Below the pieces are notes generated by a model. It did not search any database and was not told where the DNA came from. It saw only the letters and a list, made by a program, of their open reading frames with translations. This document shows, piece by piece, positions 57,933-64,000 of a stretch of 64,000 bases of DNA. The translations under genes were made by a program, and so were the position numbers. The DNA is from Herbidospora sakaeratensis (GTDB lineage: Bacteria > Actinomycetota > Actinomycetes > Streptosporangiales > Streptosporangiaceae). Position 1 is the stretch's first letter, and every line of letters begins with the position of its first letter. Location of the stretch: contig NZ_BBXC01000010.1 of the NCBI RefSeq assembly GCF_001570525.1, positions 372,001-436,000 on the forward strand. The letters are read 5' to 3'.

Positions 57933-59486
57933 CTAGTCGGTGCCGATGGCGGAGAGCAGGGTGGGCAGGACGGAGGCGGGCCGTTCGCGGTCGAGGGCGT
58001 CGCCGACGCTGCGCAGGGCGACCCGCTGGTCCGCCTCGGTCGCCCCCGCGCGGGCGAAGTGCACGATCACGGCGAGCTCGTTGGCGGAGGCGCGCAGGTT
58101 GCGGCGGGGGGTGCCGTTCGGGCCGGTCTCGTTACGGCTGAGCGGCTCCCCGCCGTCGCACAGGTAGAGGACGCCCTCGTGGCGCACCATGCCGCGGGGG
58201 AAGACCAGGCCGCCGGGCTCGCTCGCCGGGGTCACCCGGGGCGGGTCGGTCCTCAGGTCCACCCGGTACAGCAGGGCCGGGCGCAGGGTGCGGCGCAGAT
58301 AGGGGCGGGCGGGGTCCTGGTCGGGCTGGAGCCCGACGTCGAGGACCAGCAGGACGTGGCTGTCCTCGTGGAGCACGGCGTACGGCGCGAGCAGCGGGTT
58401 GCCGGCCACGGCCGCCAGCAGCGGCATCGGGGCGGTCGCGCCCGCGGCGTCGACCAGGAACAACTCGGCGGGGGTGTCGGGGCGGGCGTCGCCGACGACC
58501 AGGCGGCCGTCCGGGGCGACGGTCATGGAGCGGGGCGAGGTCAGTCCCGGCAGGGCGATCGTGCGCGGCGGGGCCGAGGGGGCGGCCGGGTCGACCTCGA
58601 CGACGCGCCGGTCCTTCCGGTTGAGGATCAGCAGCTTCCCCTGGTGCACGACGGCCGCCGGGATGTCCACGACCGTCTGGACGGAGGCGTGCAGCGCCAG
58701 CGTCTCCTCCTGGAACGGGGCGGCCGAGGTGAGCCTCGACAACCGCAACCCGGTCTGCTGCACGTCCAGCACGTACGCCGCCCAGCCCGCCGGGGTCGCC
58801 TCGACGGCGACGGCCACCGGTGTGGTCAGGTTCCAGGCGGCGGAGCCGAGCGGGCGGGGCGCCGGCGGCGCGCCGGTGTGGTCGGCGTAGGCGCCGGTCC
58901 TGGTGACGCGCCACAGGCCGGGCGCGGGGCTGCGGCCGATGCCGCCCGCGTCGCCCACGAGCAGGTCGCCGGCCGGGGTCGTCGCGAGGCACTGCGGGCT
59001 GACCAGGCCGGAGTGGGCGAGGGTACGGTCCGGGCGCAGGTAGGGCCCTTGGGAGAGCAGCGTGTGCACCCGGGCCGGCGCCCCGGGAGCCGGGCGGGCG
59101 AACAGCACCTTGGCGCCGGCGTCGACGGTGACCCGTTGCCGACCGGCCACCGGCACGGCCAGGTCGAGCAGCTCGGCCAGGCCCTGGTGGGTGCCGCGCC
59201 GCAGGTGCAGGCCCATGACCCCGGCGACCACCCGCCGCCGCTGGGCCACGGTCCAGCCGGGCGGCAGCTCGAACCCGAGCCATCCGGCCAGCCAGGGCAG
59301 GAACTCCGGCCGGGTGCGGGCGGGGTCGTACAGGTCGGGCAGGGCCTCGATGAGCGGGGCGAGCGGCGCGCCGGGCGTGGCCACGCCGTCGTCGATGCCC
59401 GAGAGCGTCTTCTCGAAGACGTCCAGCAGGTCGGCGAGGTCCTTCGACCGCAACACGGCGGGCAGGTGGTCGAGGTAGCCGCTCAC
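57933..59486 (-). CDS. Phage tail protein I (gpI)-like domain fused to beta-propeller
   Basis: A 517-aa protein. Residues 1-115 are of the gpI/tail protein I type: YLDHLPAVLRSKDLADLLDV, LYDPARTRPEFLPWLAGWLG and RRVVAGVMGLHLRRGTHQGL. From about residue 150 the rest is a six-bladed-propeller-like sequence (SPQCLATTPAGDLLVGDAGG, SPRSMTVAPDGRLVVGDARP, YVLDVQQTGLRLSRL). gpI is the baseplate wedge protein that carries fibres, so the propeller might be a fibre adapter or receptor-binding module. Starts at GTG 59486 overlapping the gpJ stop. Confidence 0.9.
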   Translation of the reverse strand: MSGYLDHLPAVLRSKDLADLLDVFEKTLSGIDDGVATPGAPLAPLIEALPDLYDPARTRPEFLPWLAGWLGFELPPGWTVAQRRRVVAGVMGLHLRRGTHQGLAELLDLAVPVAGRQRVTVDAGAKVLFARPAPGAPARVHTLLSQGPYLRPDRTLAHSGLVSPQCLATTPAGDLLVGDAGGIGRSPAPGLWRVTRTGAYADHTGAPPAPRPLGSAAWNLTTPVAVAVEATPAGWAAYVLDVQQTGLRLSRLTSAAPFQEETLALHASVQTVVDIPAAVVHQGKLLILNRKDRRVVEVDPAAPSAPPRTIALPGLTSPRSMTVAPDGRLVVGDARPDTPAELFLVDAAGATAPMPLLAAVAGNPLLAPYAVLHEDSHVLLVLDVGLQPDQDPARPYLRRTLRPALLYRVDLRTDPPRVTPASEPGGLVFPRGMVRHEGVLYLCDGGEPLSRNETGPNGTPRRNLRASANELAVIVHFARAGATEADQRVALRSVGDALDRERPASVLPTLLSAIGTD

Positions 59487-61579
59487 TCCTCCGCTCCCGT
59501 CACGGTGCAGGTGCCGCTGAAGCAGATCAGCTCGTAGTCGGTCACCCGGACCTGGGGGCCGAAGCCGCCCGGCAGCTCGAAGGGCCGGTGCACGTTCTGG
59601 TCCCAGGCTTCGCCCGCCGGGTGGTAGGGCGGCCGCTGGACCGGCCGCATGCGCAGGTCGGCGAGGTAGCCGATCACGCTGTCCGGCTGCACCGCCTGGT
59701 ACATGTCGGGCAGGTAGAGGCTCTGGCCGACCTGCCAGCCGCGCCCGTCGGGGCCGCCGTGCACCGGGTGCAGGAAACGGGCCACCCGCTCCCTGAGCCG
59801 CACCGTCTCGGCGGCGTGGCCGCCGGGGGCGAGCTGCATGTCCACGGCCCGTTTGAAGACGCGCAGGTCCGCGGTGACCTCCACCGGGAGGTAGCGGGGC
59901 AGGTGCACCTGGAGCAGCGCGGTCACCTCACGGCGCGGGTCCAGGGCGGCGATCACGTCCTGGACGAGCGCCACCGGCGGCTTCGGCTGGGGCTCGTCCA
60001 GCCCCAGATCCGGCGCCACGATGAGGTTCACGTGCCCGGGAGCGCGGGAGATCGCCGCGAACGTCCACGGATCGCCCTTCTGCCAGGCCCCGTTGGGGTG
60101 GCGCTGGTCCTGCACGCGGGGTGCCAGGCAGCGGGCGACGGCCACCCCGGGCACCTGCCGGGCCAGGAACTCGTAGTCCGCGACGGTGATGGCCCGGTCG
60201 CGGGTGCGCAGCAGTTGCGGGGCGCGGCTCTTGGTCTCCTCGATCGGCTCCTCGTCGACGCCGCCGGCGCCGCGTACCGGGTTGCCCACCGAGACGACGC
60301 CGGGCACCCCCTCGGCGAGCGTGGTGACCGTGCCCGGCAGCACGTTGCCCGCCGCGCCCGCGCCGACATGGCGGTAGACGGCGGTGATCGCGGCGCCCTG
60401 CGGCGGCGTGGCCCCCACCTCGCCGAAGATCACCTCCCCGGTCACCGGGTCGAGCCGGACGGCCCGGTCCCGCCCGGCCGCCCGCTCCTCGGCGAGCTCC
60501 CACGGCTCGCCGTCCACCATGATCTTGACGTGGTCGTACGGCGAGAGCCCCGGCCGCCGGTACACCGGCCGGTTGCGCAGCTCGAACACCTGGCGGGGAG
60601 CGCGCCCCGCCGTGCCGACGGCCTCGGCGACGTCCCGGCCCGCCGTCGGGGCGGTGGTGGCGGGGACCGTGCCGGGCAGCAGGTGCCGCACCTCGACCAG
60701 GGCGTCGCCGGAGGGCTGGCCCGCCTCCTTCTCGTTGTGCACCTTCAGCCCGATCCACCGGCGGGGCCGCCCCGCCTCCGGCCGGGGGCCCTCCGCCGGG
60801 AAGGGCCAGCCGGCGGGGTCCACGGCGGCCCACACGGGGGTGGCGGGCAACTTCAGCCGGACCTGCCCGCCCTGGGTGAGCCCGTGGCTGCCGTCCTGTT
60901 CGACGGCCAGCACGGGCCAGGCCGCGGGATCGGCGCCGCCGGCGGAGAAGACCCAGCTCACCGTGGCCGGTTCGCCCGACGGCGGCCGGCCGGGCTCGGC
61001 GTAGAGCTCCAGGCGCTCGACGGGCTGGGTGAAGGCGGGGTCGAAGCCGAGCAGCAGGTAGCCGGTGCCGCCGTCGGCGACCCGCACCTCGACATCGCCT
61101 GGCGCGCCGGTCGTGTCGACGGCGTGGGCGGCGGCGGGCGCGGGCGGTGCGTCGTAGCGCACGGCCATCGACAGGCCCGAGGCCGGGGCCAGCAGTTCGG
61201 CCTCGGTCTGGAAGACCACCGGCGCCTGGGACTCGCCGCCGCCGGTCTGCACCCACGTCCCCGCGGGCACCAGCGCGCTCTGCCCGGCCTGGGCGGTGAA
61301 GGTCAGCAGCGTGCGCGCGGGCGTGGCCGGCCGCCGGGTGACGCCGAGCAGGTTCAGGAAGGCGACGTAGTTCTTCTCCGGCACCTGGTTGAGCCGGTAG
61401 ATGAGGCCCTCGACAAGCCAGGCGAACAGCTCGACCAGGGCGATGCCGGGATCGCCGGGTCCCCGGTCGGTCCACTGCGGCGCGTAGTGGCCGATCAGCT
61501 CCTTGGCCTCCTCGACCAGGTCCGCCCAGCGGCGGTCGTCCAGGTCGGGCGGTAGCGGGCGGCCGCGGTGCGCGCTCAT
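59483..61579 (-). CDS. Baseplate wedge protein (gpJ/Pvc12-like)
   Basis: A 698-aa protein, start ATG 61579 overlapping the gp25 stop (ATGA). Family marks: DPGIALVELFAWLVEGLIYR, LNQVPEKNYVAFLNLLGVTR near the N-terminus and the J-like core GRDRAVRLDPVTGEVIFGEVG, VNPVRGAGGVDEEPIEETKS (in its local form GNPVRGAGGVDEEPIEETK), with RAITVADYEFLARQVPGVA. This is the large wedge protein of contractile injection baseplates. Slightly longer than the usual 600-700 residues of the family is not the case here; length is typical. Confidence 0.93.
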   Translation of the reverse strand: MSAHRGRPLPPDLDDRRWADLVEEAKELIGHYAPQWTDRGPGDPGIALVELFAWLVEGLIYRLNQVPEKNYVAFLNLLGVTRRPATPARTLLTFTAQAGQSALVPAGTWVQTGGGESQAPVVFQTEAELLAPASGLSMAVRYDAPPAPAAAHAVDTTGAPGDVEVRVADGGTGYLLLGFDPAFTQPVERLELYAEPGRPPSGEPATVSWVFSAGGADPAAWPVLAVEQDGSHGLTQGGQVRLKLPATPVWAAVDPAGWPFPAEGPRPEAGRPRRWIGLKVHNEKEAGQPSGDALVEVRHLLPGTVPATTAPTAGRDVAEAVGTAGRAPRQVFELRNRPVYRRPGLSPYDHVKIMVDGEPWELAEERAAGRDRAVRLDPVTGEVIFGEVGATPPQGAAITAVYRHVGAGAAGNVLPGTVTTLAEGVPGVVSVGNPVRGAGGVDEEPIEETKSRAPQLLRTRDRAITVADYEFLARQVPGVAVARCLAPRVQDQRHPNGAWQKGDPWTFAAISRAPGHVNLIVAPDLGLDEPQPKPPVALVQDVIAALDPRREVTALLQVHLPRYLPVEVTADLRVFKRAVDMQLAPGGHAAETVRLRERVARFLHPVHGGPDGRGWQVGQSLYLPDMYQAVQPDSVIGYLADLRMRPVQRPPYHPAGEAWDQNVHRPFELPGGFGPQVRVTDYELICFSGTCTVTGAEE

Positions 61580-61956
61580 GACGGCTGCTCCAGCGAGAAC
61601 GGCAGGGTGAGGACGCGTTCGTCGCCGGCGCCCCGGATTCGGTAGCCGACCGTGATCACCAGCGATCCCGCCCGGAGGTCGTTGGCCACGTTCACCCCGG
61701 CGACCTCGATTCTCGGCTCCCACCGGGCCAGCGCCGACTCGACGTAGTGCCGGGCCAGGTTCGCGGTGGCGGGGGTGTTGGGCGCGAAGGCCAGGCTGTG
61801 CAGCTCGCAGCCGAAATCCGGGCGCATGACCCGCTCTCCCGGCCGGGTGCCCAGGATGACCTGGATCGACTGCCGGATGCGTTCCCCTCCTGCGGATTCG
61901 GCGATGCCGCCGGTGGCGTCCACGCGCACCGGGAACGCCACGCCTCTGCTCTCCAC
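61576..61956 (-). CDS. gp25-like baseplate protein
   Basis: A 126-aa protein. The gp25/GPW lysozyme-like fold is shown by RIRQSIQVILGTRPGERVMR and PDFGCELHSLAFAPN, the standard GTRPGERxMxPxFG motif. It joins sheath and wedge in contractile baseplates (Pvc9/Afp9 position). Start chosen at GTG 61956 because GGGGAG lies seven bases before it; GTG 61962 would overlap the previous stop (GTGA) but sits directly on the ribosome site. Confidence 0.93.
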   Translation of the reverse strand: MESRGVAFPVRVDATGGIAESAGGERIRQSIQVILGTRPGERVMRPDFGCELHSLAFAPNTPATANLARHYVESALARWEPRIEVAGVNVANDLRAGSLVITVGYRIRGAGDERVLTLPFSLEQPS

Positions 61957-61958
61957 GT

Positions 61959-62360
61959 TCACTCTCCCCTCAGCCGGAGCTGACCGGCCGTCGCCGTCAG
62001 GCGCGGGGACAACGGCGTGCCCGGCGGGACGGGTGGCGGCACGTGCGGCGGCACGGCCGGCTGGGCGTTCTGGCCGTCGGTCAGCGCGGCGAAGCCGGTG
62101 GCGGTGAGCACGGGCACGCCGCCGACGGTCAGCCGGAGCGCGTGCCCGGCGTTCACCTGGAGCACGGCCCGGCACGTCCTGGTGAGGGGAGGCCCCGCCT
62201 GGTCCGGCTGGACGCACGCCGACACCGCGGCGCCCGTCAGGTCGGCCCCGGTCAGCACCGGTGCGCCGCCCACGGTCAGCCGGTGCGCGGACACGGGGGC
62301 CGCCGTGCCCTGGTGGTCGCAGGTGAAGACGCCCGCCGTGGTCAGCACCGCGCCGCTCAT
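61959..62360 (-). CDS. PAAR-like spike tip protein
   Basis: A 133-aa protein, start ATG 62360 overlapping the spike gene stop (ATGA). It contains two copies of a short PAAR-like hairpin: HRLTVGGAPVLTGADL and LRLTVGGVPVLTATGF, each preceded by Cys-containing strands (FTCDHQG, SACVQP). Position between VgrG-like and gp25-like genes is that of the tip protein (Pvc10/Afp10) that sharpens the spike. The C-terminal 30 residues are a Pro-rich tail. No effector domain is attached. Confidence 0.85.
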   Translation of the reverse strand: MSGAVLTTAGVFTCDHQGTAAPVSAHRLTVGGAPVLTGADLTGAAVSACVQPDQAGPPLTRTCRAVLQVNAGHALRLTVGGVPVLTATGFAALTDGQNAQPAVPPHVPPPVPPGTPLSPRLTATAGQLRLRGE

Positions 62361-63919
62361 ACCGGCCCGCCGACGTCCATCGTGCCCATCACCTTGACCT
62401 TGACGTTGTTGGCGACGATCTCGATGTCGCCCGTGGCGGTGAAGGTGAGCGAGCTGCCCGTCTTGTGCTCCAAAACGATCTTCTCCAGGCCCGGCGTGTC
62501 GTCGAACGTGATGTGGTGCCCGCCGGGCGTGGTGAGGGTGCGCACGGTGTTGACCCCCGGCGGGGCGATCACCGGCTTGGGGGTGGTGGTGCTCCACAAC
62601 GAGCCGATCACGTACGGCCGGTTGAAGTCGCCGTGCTCGAAGGCCACCAGCACCTGGTCGCCGGCGTCGGGCAGGCAGAACAGGCCGGCGGCGACCCCGG
62701 CCATCGGCGTGGCCACCGGCGCGGTCACCACGTCGGGGATGTCGGAGAACCAGGGGAAACGCAGCGCCACCTCGTACCGGAGCGGGTCGGCGGCGACCAC
62801 CTCGGCCACCACGACGCCCTGCGGGGACTCGCCGCGGTCGGGCGGCGGGTCCTCGGACAGCGCTTTGCGCAGCAGTTGCACGACGTGCGCCCCGGCCTTC
62901 TGGGTGACCTCGAACTCGGTGCGGTAACCGCGCCCGTCCAGCGTGTGCACGACCCGCTTGAGCCGGTAGACCCCGCTGAAGCGGCGGCCCACCCCGCGCA
63001 CCGAGACGAACCGGCCGGCGCGCAGGTCCGGCAGGCCCATGCAGGCGCCGGTGGCCTCGTACATGCCCTCCAGGAGTTGCTGGAGGAGGGACTTGGCGAG
63101 CGCGACCGCGTCCAGCGGGGTGGAGACCGGGCGTCCGCGCACCACACGGCGGCCCAGCCCGGTGAGCGCGCCGAGCGCGGCGCTGCCCAGCCGCTCCAGG
63201 ATCGAGTCGAGGTCGAGCGCGGTGGCGCTCATCACGCCGACGATGCTCTGCGCCAGCTCCTGGCTGTAGCCGCGCACCACCTGGAGGCCGGCCATGCCCG
63301 CGTTGCTGACCCGGGGGCTGAAGGACGACAGGTTCGTGCCCCACTCCAGGACCAGCGCCTCGGTCTGCGGGCGGGGGAACCGGAAGTAGAGCTTGTCCCA
63401 CCAGACGTACACGTCGAAGAAGTTCACGGCGGCGCGCTCCTTGAGCAGCGCCATGTCGGTGGAGGCCCGGTGCAGCACCTTGTGCGGGAAGGGCGCCGGG
63501 TCCACCACCGGGATCAGCCCGGCCTCCAGGGCGATCTGCGCGGCGATCGCGCTGTCGTTGGTGAAGCGGAAGGCCGGCCGGTCGGGCATCTCGTGCCGCA
63601 GCCGGTGCGACTTGTCGTAGCCGCGGATGGTGAAGGTGGGCGCGCCCGACTCGGGGAAGTCGGGTTCGATCGAGGCGATCTCGCCGAGCATCATCGGGGT
63701 GAGCCGGTCGCCGTAGCCGATGTGGATCTCGACGTTCTTGCCGAGCTCGAACAGCGGGGAGTCGGTGAAGCGGTTGCCGCTGTTGTCCAGCACGACGGTG
63801 AACATGTCGGCCAGTTCCAGCGAGTTGTCGTAGCGCACGCTGAGCAGATGGCGGCTGACGTCGGCCGACAGCGTGACGCCACTGACGCGGACGTCCGCCC
63901 GGGGGGCCAGGGTGTCCAC
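62357..63919 (-). CDS. Spike protein (VgrG/phage late control D-like, Pvc8-like)
   Basis: A 520-aa protein. Residues 1-350 are the gpD (gp27-like) part: YDNSLELADMFTVVLDNSGN, FELGKNVEIHIGYGD, TIRGYDKSHRLRHEM. Then comes a gp5-type OB fold (PWFSDIPDVVTAPVATPMAG, GDQVLVAFEHGDFNRPYVIG, in which DQVLVAFEHGD and RPYVIGSLW are the family marks) and a short beta-helix start (HHITFDDTPGLEKIVLEHKT). It forms the trimeric spike that the PAAR-like tip caps. Starts at GTG 63919, four bases after the LysM-like stop. Confidence 0.92.
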   Translation of the reverse strand: MDTLAPRADVRVSGVTLSADVSRHLLSVRYDNSLELADMFTVVLDNSGNRFTDSPLFELGKNVEIHIGYGDRLTPMMLGEIASIEPDFPESGAPTFTIRGYDKSHRLRHEMPDRPAFRFTNDSAIAAQIALEAGLIPVVDPAPFPHKVLHRASTDMALLKERAAVNFFDVYVWWDKLYFRFPRPQTEALVLEWGTNLSSFSPRVSNAGMAGLQVVRGYSQELAQSIVGVMSATALDLDSILERLGSAALGALTGLGRRVVRGRPVSTPLDAVALAKSLLQQLLEGMYEATGACMGLPDLRAGRFVSVRGVGRRFSGVYRLKRVVHTLDGRGYRTEFEVTQKAGAHVVQLLRKALSEDPPPDRGESPQGVVVAEVVAADPLRYEVALRFPWFSDIPDVVTAPVATPMAGVAAGLFCLPDAGDQVLVAFEHGDFNRPYVIGSLWSTTTPKPVIAPPGVNTVRTLTTPGGHHITFDDTPGLEKIVLEHKTGSSLTFTATGDIEIVANNVKVKVMGTMDVGGPV

Positions 63920-63922
63920 GGC

Positions 63923-64000
63923 TCACCGTTCCGGGATGACGAGGGGCCGGCCGGACGGCAGGCGCAGCGGGTCGAGCAGGTCGTTGGCGCCGGCGATCTC
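63923..64000 (-). CDS. LysM-like tail protein, C-terminal fragment
   Basis: Only the last 25 codons and the stop are inside the window, reading EIAGANDLLDPLRLPSGRPL then VIPER. The I-A-x-A-N-x-(I/L)-x-D-P-x-x-(L/I)-x-x-G-x-x-L-x-I-P pattern is a LysM domain end, as in the Pvc7/gp53-like protein that precedes the spike gene in eCIS loci. The gene extends beyond the right edge. Confidence 0.8.
   Translation of the reverse strand, partial: EIAGANDLLDPLRLPSGRPLVIPER

Noticed and set aside
54713..58141. 1142-codon open frame on the plus strand, opposite the fibre genes
   Set aside because: It is the antisense of two recognisable fibre genes, has extreme Arg/Gly/Ala composition, no motif and no ribosome site. 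Long antisense open frames are expected at this GC content.
49412..64000. Prophage or type VI secretion interpretation of the tail genes
   Set aside because: The AAA+ ATPase, DUF4255 protein and gene order fit an eCIS. No capsid, terminase, integrase, TssJLM or ClpV genes are in view. The right part is outside the window, so a final decision needs that sequence.

Overview
The window is high-GC DNA (about 70 percent or more) with dense, often 1-4 bp overlapping genes, GTG/TTG starts and GGAGG-like ribosome binding sites. The families present (SARP and LuxR regulators, DUF1707, DUF5999, DUF6493-like, secreted AA10+CBM2 enzyme) point to a filamentous actinomycete. A Streptosporangiales relative is my best guess, but this is inferred from gene content, not from a marker gene. 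No tRNA, rRNA, CRISPR array or insertion sequence was seen.

Region 1 (1-9.96 kb) opens with a rightward four-gene operon made of two paralogous pairs: two HEXXH metallopeptidase-like proteins and two proteins that may belong to the HopA1 effector family. A collagen-like membrane protein, a DUF6493-like protein, a DUF1707 membrane protein, an ArsR/carboxymuconolactone-decarboxylase pair and a very small LuxR-type HTH protein follow.

Region 2 (10.0-27.2 kb, possibly to 31.1 kb) is a RiPP (ribosomal peptide) gene cluster of an unusual combination. It has a regulator that fuses a graspetide-like ATP-grasp domain to a SARP domain, and an operon of ABC exporter, YcaO, TfuA, cytochrome P450 and methyltransferase. 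A leftward operon holds a 96-aa precursor peptide ending in a CLCG-containing tail, a radical SAM/SPASM enzyme, a PqqD-like leader-binding protein and an FAD oxidoreductase. A rightward operon holds a leader-like small protein without a core, a class III cyclase/AAA/TPR protein, a subtilisin without a secretion signal and a GAF protein. All three operons start behind the same promoter element: CCCAC-N4-GTGGGG, then TT(G/T)(G/T)CC-like -35 and CATACT-like -10 boxes. This ties them into one regulon. A 13-bp hairpin between precursor and radical SAM gene probably sets stoichiometry. A large LuxR/STAND regulator and an MFS transporter follow.

Region 3 (31.2-44.1 kb) is mixed. It has two paralogous tiny secreted proteins with the same signal peptide and terminator but opposite tails (His/Asn-rich versus Asp/Tyr-rich), a DUF305 lipoprotein, an LVIVD-type secreted protein, a P450, a frameshifted acyl-CoA dehydrogenase, a DUF5999 protein, and a membrane glycosyltransferase. 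A dioxygenase is coupled to a membrane spermidine-synthase-like protein. A lytic polysaccharide monooxygenase and a beta-propeller protein close the region.

Region 4 (44.25-64.0 kb) holds a 1713-aa exported protein with a PD-(D/E)XK-like nuclease region, a VWD domain and eight 107-aa repeats. It faces the distal end of a leftward extracellular contractile injection system (eCIS) operon. From the right edge leftward that operon encodes a LysM-like fragment, a VgrG/gpD-like spike, a PAAR-like tip, a gp25 baseplate, a gpJ baseplate, a gpI-propeller fusion, two tail fibres, an AAA+ ATPase, a probable toxin cargo and a DUF4255 cap/terminator protein. Sheath and tube genes must lie beyond the right edge.
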